Assembly (NCBI RefSeq): GCF_963675165.1
Contig: NC_087393.1
Coordinates: 3,291,502-3,355,501, forward strand
DNA: 64,000 nucleotides
Direction: 5' to 3'
Origin: Halichondria panicea
Taxonomy: Eukaryota > Porifera > Demospongiae > Suberitida > Halichondriidae
Positions 21,801 to 31,100 of the stretch are shown in pieces. Within the stretch, counting starts at the first letter, position 1. The number at the start of each line of letters is the position of its first letter. The notes beneath the pieces are model-generated. The model was not told the DNA's origin. It was given only the letters and a program-made list of their open reading frames with translations, and made no database searches. The position numbers and the translations under genes are program-made.

Positions 21801-24800
21801 GTTCTATGGCACGTCTCACTATATTCCATAGAAGTTGCAATCACCTAACACTGATATTTTATTTTAATCACTACTTCAGAACTGACCATTGGATTTGAGA
21901 ATTTCTCCATGAATGTCCTTGAAGCAGCCGGAACTATGGAAGTGTGTGTAGTTGTGTCTGCACCTGAGAAAACTGTACATATTCCCGATGTGGTAGTGTA
22001 TGTACAGACCTGGTTCTTTGGAGAAGCAAGTAAGGTGACATATGTCTTCATTATAGGTAAATTATGCACACATGCATTGTGGATTACACAGAGCAAGGGG
22101 AAGACTACAGAAGTATTGACAGACTGCCATTGCCCCTCTCTCATACTAACCGAAGAGCATGCTTCCCTATAACCATAATCGATGACAGTGACTTTGAGGA
22201 TAATGAAGAGTTCTCATTGCTCGTGGAAAGAGATTCTGTAGTTGATCTTACCATCCCTTTAACACTTGAGCCCAATCAATTGACCCTAAAGATCATGGAT
22301 GATGATGGTTAGCCCATTTAATCGTGTTCGTACTATCCCTATTAATGTCGTTCATGTACATACATGCAGGTATATCACTAGGCTTCGAGAACTATGAGAG
22401 TAGTGTGGATGAAGGGGGCACAGACAGTGTTTGCATTGAAGCAAAATTTCCTTTCCCAGATATCCAATCGTTTTTTGTTCTTCTCAACACAAGATCACTC
22501 ACAGCTGGTATGCATAATGTTAATTCATGCGATGTTTAGTCTAAGCTTTGACCAAACGCAGGCGGTAGTGTGCGTGCGTGCGTGCCTTATTGTTGTACTA
22601 TACTTTTCAGCTCATTTGAAAGTTTAGAGCAAATTCAATAGTAAAATGCATGTGTACATGATATAATTATGTATAGGTAAACATGACATCACTGTATCAA
22701 ATTAAGGTCTTGTATAAACAGTTACACTTGTATATGACTATTTAATTGACCCGAACTCCTGGCAAAGCACAGCTTCTATATAGGCTTCTAGCCGTTAGAT
22801 TTTGTTTTGTGGATTTCAAAATATAGGTTTAATTGTGCTTGCTTTGAAAGCCACTGCAGTCTCTTCAGTTGTGCACAGCAAAATCTACGATACCAGTACT
22901 ACAAAATGTAAAAATTGCTGGGATTGGCCGTGGAGAACATCAACAAATAACGAAAGAAGCGTAAGGGAGAAGAGTTTAAGTACTTTGATCATAATAATAA
23001 CGTCATCACAGTAATTTTCCTGAGGTACGTAGGGCTATACATGTATATCGGTAGTAGTCTGTTTGGCTGTCTGCATGTTTGTGATTCTGAGCCTGGTCAC
23101 CTGGGTGCCAAAGTGCACAGCATGGATAGCCTCAATCCTCAACTCAACAAGTTGTTTAAATGAAAGTGAGCACAAGCTACGTAGGTAGTTATATGCTCCT
23201 AATTTGAGTTATTTCATTGCACATGCAACTGCATTTCACCACATTTGACTGAGTGGGTAAGTAGATTTATTTAAAAGCTTTCCTGGAATCCTCATGACAT
23301 TAGTTCATCACCACGTGCAGTGCTTTCATGTGTATATATATAAATGCTCTACAGAAGAGGGGAGTGACTATGCAGGAGTTAACAATGTTCGGGTAGGACC
23401 ATTTTCTCCTGCTCAATTGAGAAGATGTTTCTCCCTCAACATAACGGATGATGCTCTAACTGAACAAAAAGAAGATTTCACGTTGGAAATAAGTGGGGAG
23501 CCAGATTATGTGATTGTTGTGCAGCGAACAACACTTGTTACCATCAATTATGATGTTAAAGATGGTCAGTATAAATCACTATAGCTGCATGAGGAAGCAT
23601 TTATATCTGTCGCATTAAACGGTTGCCTTCACTTGCAGAGCCGATGCCATGTGACAGTCCTTTGAGACTAATTTATGCACCACTTTTTAAACACTGTGAT
23701 GATTGTGAGTATCCACGTGAGTGCTTGAATTGGGTAGAGAAACCCGGCAGCAGGGTTGAAGTGCCCAAGAAAATCTGTTCAAGCAAGAAAATGTGTGTAG
23801 AGCATTGCACGTTGAACGCAACCAACAAGGAAAATTGTAATGCTAAAGAAGAGTTAAAATCAACGTGTGAGTACATGGTTACTGAGTAGTGCTGTCAGTT
23901 GTCAAACATTGCTATTACATTAAAATATAATTTTTGATTGACATAATAATTATGCATGTATGGCAGACAAACAGACACCACATAAGTCACATAAATTCAT
24001 ATGCTATAATTATAGGTGTTCTAACAACTGGGCAAAAATTAGCCTCTGAGATAGGTGCTGGTAACGGAGTTTCAACTCCGCCAAAAACAACACCTAAAGA
24101 TGCCACCAGTAGTCAATCAAGAGGCAGGAGACAAGCAGACGGTACCCACTGTTATGAGCCACAGGATGCACTATCACTCAATCCTCAACAGTGCAATGGT
24201 AACTTTACCTATTATTTATTGCATGCAACATAAATTATTGGCGAGTGTAGATTAGTGCATAAGACCACTAATTATTATTGGCTGATTGTGTTGCGGGGGG
24301 GAGGGGGGCACCTTAAAAAGCTTTAATGTGCATGGCTTCACTTTGCAATATGCACTGTGGTTTCTTGCTTCTTCGCTCAAACATGGAATTGTATTTCTAC
24401 AGCGTATTCACTTCAATGTCCCTATTCTAACAATGAAATTCGAAGTCGGGGTCCGAAGGCTCCTTGTACGAATCGATCAGTGTTGTTTGTTCTGGACTCA
24501 TCTCATAGTGTTGGGTATGATTTATTCAAGGAGGTTTCAGAATCCCTATCTCACCTTGTGGGGCATTTATGTGGTGATGTTCAATTTGGGTTATTGAAGT
24601 TCTCTAGTGCAGCATATCTCGAATTTTGCTTCGATTGCTACTCAAACAATGAGCGAGACAAACTCCGAGACAGAATAATAAATACTGAATACCTTGGACA
24701 CTCCTCCTTCACAGGCTATGCAACACGGTGTGCTAACAGCTTTATGTTTGGCGAGTCCAATTCTTGTGGGGATCACGAAGGAAGATGTGTTGACATCATT

Positions 24801-25112
24801 TTTGTCACTGATGGCCAATCAAGCGATCGAGCCTTTATTAATGTTTGTGACCAAGTCGAATGCCTTCACAAGAACCCTCTCATTTCTGACCGTCTCAATA
24901 TCTATGCTCTGAACGTAGGTACGTCAGCTTTAGACGAGGCTCAATGCATAACCAAGTACTCAAAGCTTAGGGATGGCTCTTCACCAATATTCAACTTCAA
25001 TTCTATTGACGACCTGATTATTGAGTTGAACACCGTGATTCGCTTGATAAGTCAGGACCAACAAAAACACAGGGAGAGTGCCAGCAAGTTGGTTTATCAA
25101 TGTAAAGGGTAA
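9866..25112 (+). CDS. Secreted EMI / 4xCCP / 3xCalx-beta / vWA protein
   Basis: Sixteen exons join in phase to 1,062 residues: 9866-9942, 10037-10168, 16265-16365, 16423-16593, 16799-16972, 17164-17340, 18535-18708, 18904-19047, 19095-19298, 21880-22029, 22092-22307, 22370-22507, 23355-23564, 23639-23866, 24016-24198, 24403-25112. Domains: signal peptide 1-22 (MKYLLVLHVCLVAVGFL); EMI about 27-103 (VYSYRCGLFNWRRC ... ENYCCERF); CCP modules about 104-335, each with four Cys and a W-x-G; three Calx-beta modules about 336-689 (VVDNDG, IMDDDG and VKDG-type ends); Cys-rich 690-765; a linker with a dibasic RGRRQAD site near 802; vWA 827-1062 with MIDAS DSSHS near 858 and FVTDG. No transmembrane segment, so probably secreted and matrix-associated. 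Sponge aggregation factors also combine Calx-beta and vWA-type modules, but this architecture is one I do not recognise. Confidence 0.88.
11945..12365. repeat. Non-autonomous DNA transposon, GGAATAGCGAGGTGGCCG family
   Basis: The left side begins GTATAGACTCCGTTAATC and runs to CCGGAATAGCGAGGTGG; the right side ends with the inverted counterpart GGAATAGCGAGAGTCTACTG. Related copies are at about 30209-31260 (interrupted by another insertion) and, weakly, 7130-7260. No coding capacity. Confidence 0.6.
12280..13442 (-). pseudogene. Broken Crypton-type tyrosine recombinase gene (DUF3504-like)
   Basis: Minus-strand frames give, in order: an acidic leader from 13442 (LDKLFSEEVLGIIM), SKQVRTFALQLTKNEMEKLK, QAMEDWCEYRLK, FPPDTLHHIVSGIQRYL, GIDLFKDACFADFR, ALVDTVLFMNGVYFALRSG, GSEHRQLR and RCFVRLFKRYQQLLP. 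This is the order seen in the DUF3504 family of ZMYM/QRICH1/KIAA1958-like proteins that derive from Crypton transposons; the Arg of ALRSGSEHRQLR is the likely recombinase active-site Arg. Breaks: TAA just after EPTEPA (near 13230), a frameshift near 13090, another near 12750 and TAA at the III*NRPGG position (near 12530). The catalytic Tyr region is not visible. Confidence 0.75.
13475..14132. mobile_element. Mutator-like element: 110-bp TIRs, 9-bp target duplication
   Basis: The arms 13475-13583 and 14023-14132 are inverted copies beginning CAGAGGAGGGAGGACACGAT, nearly identical over 110 bp. The element is flanked by the 9-bp direct repeat GGAGGTATC at 13466-13474 and 14133-14141. Long TIRs plus a 9-bp duplication are the hallmarks of Mutator-like (MULE) insertions. 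The interior (about 13735-13965) has no transposase and instead holds diverged tandem repeats of a GGAGTGCCTGGGGTGCTTCT unit. It landed 9 bp inside a hairpin MITE that resumes at 14133. Confidence 0.75.
14133..14239. repeat. Hairpin MITE, GGAGGTATCTATGGGAATTA family
   Basis: Arms of about 27 nt (GGAGGTATCTATGGGAATTA...) are perfect inverted repeats around a spacer that is itself partly palindromic (GTAGTACCCTCG / CGGGATACTAC). Its left end was separated by the Mutator-like insertion at 13475-14132. Relatives occur at about 54588-54685 and 63340-63385. Confidence 0.75.
14290..14573. repeat. MITE, CCGTATAGCGGGTATATTTC family, full-length copy
   Basis: It begins ACCGTATAGCGGGTATATTT with CGAGGGTATAAATTTTCGCGG, and ends with the inverted counterpart CGAAATATACCTGCTATACG. 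Further members: 35735-35925, 51940-52110, 58906-59130, and partial copies near 15695-15770, 63395-63435 and 63950-64000 (running off the window). Confidence 0.75.
14580..14943. repeat. Interspersed repeat, GTGTCC...TTAGAA family, copy 1
   Basis: Contains AATTGTCTGGGTATAATTGG near the left end and AAGTGTCCAATAAATTAGAA near the right, with several spaced GTGTCC(A/G)G motifs. A second copy spans 48587-49588 and is enlarged by an internal insertion. No coding capacity. Confidence 0.65.
17445..18531. mobile_element. 1.09-kb DNA transposon with CAGTGGTGTAGGAAG ends, at a splice acceptor
   Basis: The left end CAGTGGTGTAGGAAG and the inverted right end CAGAGGAGTAGGAAG match at 13 of 15 positions. 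Both sides carry the 5-bp direct repeat TAGAG (17440-17444, 18532-18536). The AG of the next exon's acceptor (18533-18534) lies inside the right-hand duplication. No transposase frame is visible; the interior holds several GCTAGCTAGC-rich stretches. The 5-bp duplication and CAG...CTG ends are shared with 19343-20923 and 19739-20107. I do not assign a superfamily. Confidence 0.75.
19739..20107. mobile_element. Non-autonomous transposon with CAGTGGCGGATCCAGG ends
   Basis: Perfect 16-bp terminal inverted repeat (CAGTGGCGGATCCAGG / CCTGGATCCGCCACTG), 5-bp direct repeat CACCG at 19734-19738 and 20108-20112. The TATGCCTCG copy near 280 shows the uninterrupted target. No coding capacity. Confidence 0.85.
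20377..20783. mobile_element. hAT-like non-autonomous element, near-perfect long TIRs, 8-bp duplication
   Basis: The ends are inverted copies over about 28 bp starting CAAGGGCGTATGAAGAGAAG, flanked by the 8-bp direct repeat GCTATTAG (20369-20376, 20784-20791). The copy at 10-560 carries the unoccupied site near 499. An 8-bp duplication and CA-starting ends fit the hAT superfamily. No transposase. Confidence 0.85.
21430..21574. repeat. Near-perfect hairpin MITE, about 50-bp arms
   Basis: The left arm AGAGGAGGTACGACAGGCGC... and its inverted copy ending at 21574 match over about 50 bp (with TTAGCCTTTGATTA inside), around a GC-richer spacer. It lies in the intron before Calx-beta 2. A partial relative (CCCAGAGGAGGTACAACATC) starts at about 31951. 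Confidence 0.75.
22508..23354. other. Intron inside Calx-beta 3 with a TATGCCTCG-family fragment
   Basis: Positions 22755-22880 resemble the interior of the TATGCCTCG repeat (CTTCTA...AGGCTTCTAG, TTGTGGATTT, CACTGCAGTCTCTTCAG). The rest is AT-rich with no exon. Confidence 0.5.
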
Positions 25113-25847
25113 TGAACCAAACAACTTATGAGAATTAACTGATAATTTTAGCTAGTTTATTCCATAAAAGTTTTTGTAAAAAGTATGACTAGCCAAAGGC
25201 ATCGTCGAGTGGACATATGAAATTACTGCTTATCACTCTAGACTATTGTATCTTATTTGTGTGCTACGTATATCCAGAAGCCCATTTTTTATGTGCTCCT
25301 GGTGTATGTTACTGTGTGCTTGTCTTTCCCAAAATATAGATATCTTCTTTGTGTCCTTGTTGCCCAGTGAGTGGGCAGATCAAAGCAATCCAGTGCTCAG
25401 TATATGGCATGTTGCATCACTACCATGGCAACCATATATTGCACTGCATTATTATGGCATAATGCACTGGGATTATATGCACTTGCACTGTGTGTATTCC
25501 AAGATCTTGCGATTATTTTGGGTGGAAGTCCAAAAGCGTCGTTGCGCATGCGCAGATCTGAGAGTAAATTCTACAGGATGTAGAGTAACAGTCACTGTTC
25601 TGCCACCAGCTAGGGTTTAGGAGTGGATGTGCACAACCTGTTAGGAAGATCTAGTGCTCACTAAATAAAAACATATTTATTAGGCCTAGTGATAATAGTT
25701 AGCTAGTTGAGCTAGATATAGATCCAACAAATAGGAAACAAACTAATTACCTTTCTGCTGGTAATAATTGTACGTGTTAAATGTTTCACAGGGAAGTACA
25801 AGTTCTGACACGACTAATCCTCCGGCACCACTAATGTCACAATCTCT
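25113..25847. other. Intergenic sequence downstream of the vWA exon
   Basis: Contains a short stretch resembling repeats elsewhere (AGTATATGGCATGTTGCA near 25398, compare 28015-28030) and no supported gene. The putative 3' UTR begins here. Confidence 0.4.
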
Positions 25848-26600
25848 ATGATAGATATGAAGGTCAGGTTAATGGAGGAATTCAAGGGTCAAGTACCAGC
25901 AACAACATCATTTTCAATGGGTTACTTTGCTGGCCGCCCATCTGCTAAATATTGGATTTACACAGAAGAAGATTTGACTTCTATGTATAGCAAATCCACC
26001 ACTCACGAAATTATGTTATGGTGTGATGGCCGAAATATTACTGATAGTGAAACTCTAAATCCTATGCGGCGAAAAACTGGAGAAGGGCGTTTGTCAAGAA
26101 GAGAGGAAAAGGAGCTTGAGGTGGAAGAGTTATTAACAAAAGAATTGAATGAAGAAAAATTAACTTTAAGCGAAGTGCAGTATCGTCTGTGGGCTCGCAT
26201 GATTACAACAGGGATTCATTCAAGTAAAGATACACCGCCGCAAGTACCTATGATAACTGGTATTACTCCAAAAAGGAAACAAAGAAAGGATGACATGACG
26301 ATGTCAGATACTATTGCGAGCACTGCCGACAGCTGTTGTTAAGACAATCAATTGTGTTCTTCAGTCACCCAATCAGCTACTATTCAATAGACTATTTCAG
26401 ATTCATGGACACCTACCAGACCTTTAAGAGATTCATCACAATTGGTAATTTCCCCTGGTAAAGCCTCTGAAATACGTGGAAAATCATTTGGACAACTAAT
26501 TAAGCACCCTCAAACAGCTATATGACGACTGTGTCTTAACGCAGGATGAGTTTAAAGAGCAAAAGCGAGATATTTTGTGTGGACTTAAAAGGCTTCAGTG
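25848..26600 (+). pseudogene. Mobile-element-associated ORF with SHOCT-like tail, frame-broken
   Basis: ORF 25848-26342 encodes 164 residues with WIYTEEDLTSMYSK, IMLWCDGRNITDSE, SRREEKELEVEELL and YRLWARMITTGIHSS, followed by Thr/Lys-rich sequence. After a frame change, 26490-26600 reads LKQLYDDCVLTQDEFKEQKR, which looks like a SHOCT domain (short C-terminal helical hairpin), then a stop at 26598-26600. I recall multicopy ORFs of this kind (W-x-x-x-EDD ... LWCDGR ... RLWARM) in cnidarian and sponge genomes, apparently linked to transposons. Function unknown. The interruption between the two parts could be indels or a lost intron. Confidence 0.6.
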
Positions 26601-26799
26601 ACGCAGATAATGTACTTTGCAACTGTATTATGTATTTGCTATAATTATACTGAAGAATATAGTCTTATTGTATTCATGCCACCCATTATGTCTACAAAAG
26701 TCTTTGTACATAATGTGTGTGTGTATTCTAGTATATTCCAATACTTAAAATCCAGGCTTGACGATCTGCTACTGTTATTGTTGAAAATGCGTATAATAC

Positions 26800-27680
26800 A
26801 ATAGTGTCATTGATTGCTTGCATTTCTGTTTCCAATGATCTCATCATAATTATACTTGACTTTTGAAAAAGCTAGTTCTATGGGATTAAAATCCGGTGAG
26901 TACGGGGGCAGGTAATGACTGACTGATCCAGCATCACTGATGACTTGCTCAACTTCATGCACATGGTGGATGGAACAGTTATCCATGATGACAATACTAT
27001 TTTCGTTAGTACCGTTGGCACAAAGTTATAGAAATGATCACTATTTACACCACATCAAACAATTTTCAATCCATTCATTGACATTGCCGCAATGGCAGAA
27101 ATATGTTCTCCTCTCACAAACAATTTCTGGGCTTTCATTGGTTTGCCTCTCAAGCTATATATAGCCATACGTGCGTATAGCATCCCTTGAATCAGTGCCT
27201 GTTTCATCAATAAACACAAGGGAACTCTTTTCATATAAAGAAACATCAGTTACAAATTCATTTCGGAGTAAATCGTCTCTCTGTAAGGCAAATGTAACCA
27301 GCTTCTGCCTTGTAAATCCACTTTTTTTCAGCATCTTACACACTGCGCTTTCACTCACATCTAGCCCAAGTGTTGACTTTATTTCACTTGTGATTTCTCG
27401 GAGGTACATCCCTGGCCTTTGGAGTATCAGATGGATGATGAAGAGGAGCTGCACCGAAATGCTCTCTGAACTGGGTATTCTTTCTTGGCAACATCTCCAG
27501 TAGTTCTAAAGATGTGTGCATCACTCTCCAAACTGTTGACACATCAATATTGAGATTACAATTAAGCTATCACTGATGGCTTACAAAGAAAAGCCTCACT
27601 TTGCCATATGATCCTCCAACGTAGATCTTCACTGTAAGCACTAGACCTCTTGATTCACAAGAAGTAGACGTAGCCATTGC
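26800..27680 (-). pseudogene. IS630/Tc1-type transposase, frameshifted
   Basis: Reading from 27680 down, an N-terminal HTH region is visible across two frames (EDLRWRIIWQ near 27640, then FIIHLILQRPGMYLREITSE). The ORF 27454-27155 contains SESAVCKMLKKSGFTRQKL and the first catalytic Asp in VFIDETGTD. 27150-26820 continues with the second Asp in IVIMDNCSIHHVHEVEQVI and the hallmark YLPPYSPDFNPIELAFSKVK. Frameshifts near 27480-27560 and around 27150 make it non-functional as it stands. The terminal inverted repeats were not identified. Confidence 0.8.
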
Positions 27681-28168
27681 TCACAATTCAAAAAGATCTA
27701 CTGCGCATGAGCAGGCACAGAATAACCAATCGTGGGCTCATTTTGCAAGGTCTTGGAAAAATACAGTAAATGCAGTAGATTTCTTGAGATATCCGTTTGG
27801 GACTTATGCCCCACCAGCAACTCATTTGGTCCCTTTTATAGGCTACTACTTTTAAAACTAGAAGCGGGAAGAAAACCTACTATGGAATTCAGCAAAACTA
27901 ATGAATACACTAAATTCCTTCAAAACACATGTCTTTTATTACGATTTATATGACCAGTCAGACGAGTTTAACGTCATTGGGCAACAAGTTAGTTATTGCA
28001 GGCGCCCTCGTGCAATATATGGCATGTTGCACTCTGGCTGGGCAATAACTAATACTTGTATAATAATTGTGCTAGATCTACATAATTATAGAGCATGAGT
28101 AGAGCCTCAGAACAAAAGGAAACATCAATAATGCTTCTGTTCAAATTCCCTTAAACAAACAACGTATT

Positions 28169-31100
28169 TTACGTACAAGTGTTTATTGATTGACTCAACA
28201 ATCTTCCAATGCTGCCACCAGGATGATTATGCTTGTAGACGTCCTTGTTTACGTTTTTCTTGGCGATGATCTGGCACAGCAAAGCATTACATAGCATTTC
28301 CTGCATGTGTATGCAAAGTTAGAAATACAGTTGATCTTTAAAGTAACTAAGTAGATTAGAAAGCTTCGTTCTCATACACAAATAATAGATGTAACACATA
28401 CTTACCTGAATGACTAAGCTAGTTGACGGTAGACAGCCAAATGGTTCCCAAAGACAGTCTTTGTTGTAGAACAGGCTGAAAGTACATAGCTTGGCAAGTT
28501 TCGAATCTGCAATCGAGTTGGTTTGTTTATAATACTAGTTATCACCCGTTATATTCGGAGGCAAATAGTCTCATCACGTTTGGAAATATAATTATCCACT
28601 CGCCTCTATTTTTGTGATTAAAAAGTCAGTGGGCCGTTATTACAGAAAAGTATAATTATCTAATTTAGGGTTATCCAACCAGACTTGTACCATGATGTTG
28701 TGCTCTGACACTAAGGAATATCCATTGAAACTCTCAGGATACTCCAGGGTACAAATCCCATGTACCCTAGGGTACATTGGCTTGTGGTCAGCCTAAAGGC
28801 CTCCCCCCACCCTTAAAGGGCTCTTGACACACTTGGATCACATTGTGAAGATTGATTCTTCAGTATCCAATCAGATTCACTAAAACTACCCGACCCTATA
28901 TTGGAAGTGGGTGTCTGAAGTTGTAAATGTGGTTGTCAAGTGCAAGCACACGTATACACAAAATGTGCATAGTGCATGCACACAAAATGTGCACAGTGCA
29001 TGCACGGCAGAGATCAAAGAGTGTTTACTACCACTCAGTTGTAATTGGGTTGGATAACAGCTTCTAATTATCAATACGTTCATATACAAGCTACCTGTAG
29101 GCCCTGGCTTATGCCGGCATAATTTGGGGCATAATAGGTTAGGTCATTATGCTGGCATAATTGGGGCATAATAGGGTTAAATTTTTGAATTTGGTCAGTT
29201 TGGTCCAAATGCAACGTTCCTCTGCTGCTGCTGCTGAACGTGTTTTTTCTCTTTTAAATGCCTCTTTTACATCTAGAAGATTATGTTGAATTTTCAGTTT
29301 TCAGTTATGTTACAACGAAATTATCTCTTGTTGTATTCAATACAACAAGAGTTGTTACTACTGCTGAAAAAAGATTATTTATGACGTTAATATGGGGTAT
29401 AATGGGTTCTTTTGACAAGCATAATAGGCTGAATTTGGGGCACTGCTCAAAAGCATAATAGGCAGAAAAAGGAGCATAATTTGCCAGGGCCTAGCTACCT
29501 GTACCATGGATATCTGCGTGTGTATTGTTATGTACCACCTCGAGCAGTTGTATGTATTCCCTCGGGCTGCGCCTTCAGGGAATACATAGAACTGCCCTCG
29601 GTAGTACAAATCCAATACACCCTTGATATCCATGGTACAACTATTACATACACCATACACACCCAGGGTTTCAACTAGTGGGGGGATAATTAAGCTCCAC
29701 AAGAGAGGAGAAAATACGAGGAGAGAGGGAGGGAGGTAGAGGGGAAGAGGTTTGAGTACTAGACTCAACATTATCTAGACCACGGTCTTTTGCTACATGT
29801 AGCTTTGCTAGAGGATGATTGGTCATCATCTAGTCTTACCACAAATTAATCTATCCATTGCTTTTGTATAATTATAATTAGTACATGTCGTTTCTAGTGT
29901 TCTACAGGTTCACACAATCATCAAGTTACATGGAGTTGCCTGTCAATGCACATTGCCAGGAGTACATTGCTAATAGGCACCAACAACAAACAATATAGGG
30001 GGTGCGATGACTGGAAATGGGAGTGTTGGTGACCTGAAGTGGGCATGTCCTCAAGTTTTTTGCACTGGCGCGCGGTTCCTTTTCAAACTTCCCCCAAACT
30101 TAAAATCCTAGATAAAACCATAACTAAGAACATAATTAATATCTAGTGATGCTACAAACGATTCTTATAGCTATAAGAAGATTGCAACAGCCTTCGAATT
30201 CACTGTAGTTCAGTAGACTCTCGTTAAGGTTAGTTATTGTGATCACTCATGAATATTCATGAGTTTAATTTTGTCAGCTTTTTCTCTTTTGCAGGTTCAA
30301 AGAAGTCTGCTGTACTTATAATTGTATGATTATCAACACTATATTGCTATTGTTTTGTGTAAGAATGCCATGATTATGAAGATGCATGAATGAGAAAAGT
30401 GGGCATCAAAACCACAAGTATATAGACTAATTTTTGTGTCAATTTATAAGAGCAGTAAGTACTTTCAGCAAGCTTTATATTGGTATCTATACGTAGCTAA
30501 GTACCTTCCAGAGGGCCAGACGAAGAGATATTCATTGTAAAACTTCATACGGGCGAGTAAAAGCTAAGAGTAGACGGTAAGTATCTAAAAATACGCTTGA
30601 TCTTCCGATAAACAGGAGGCTAGCTCCAACCAGATTGACTTTTTTCTTCGTCTGGCCCTGCCCCTACCTTTCTTTAATTGGATAGAGCCCTCAGTTGAAG
30701 ATTCCCGGGTTTATCCATGCTAAAAATTGATGCAAGAAAACTCCAGTACAACTTGTCTGATGCTATACTAAAAACATAGTGATAATGGTATTCATACTCT
30801 ATAAATATCGCGGGGGCGAAACACAATACCCTAACCTTAATCCAGCCACCCTTGGGACAGTGCAGCTTGACTGGAATAGCGAGGTGGCCGCATTTCAGAA
30901 AAAAACCGCGGCTAAAAAACAACACTAACTCAAATATAATGACTAATCAAGTTTCATACAGAGGGGGGGGGCGCCCTGGGATTTTCCACCCCCAGCAAAA
31001 ATCCCCCCCCCAGAAATCTAATGATGTCATAACAAAATGTGTGACTTTTCTTCTTAAAAATATCTATAATCTCATTAGGCCAGTAAAATTTATGGTTTAA

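Noticed and set aside
24286-24597. 103-residue plus-strand ORF overlapping the vWA exon
   Set aside because: Out of frame with the vWA coding sequence, which has conserved motifs. It is a shadow frame.
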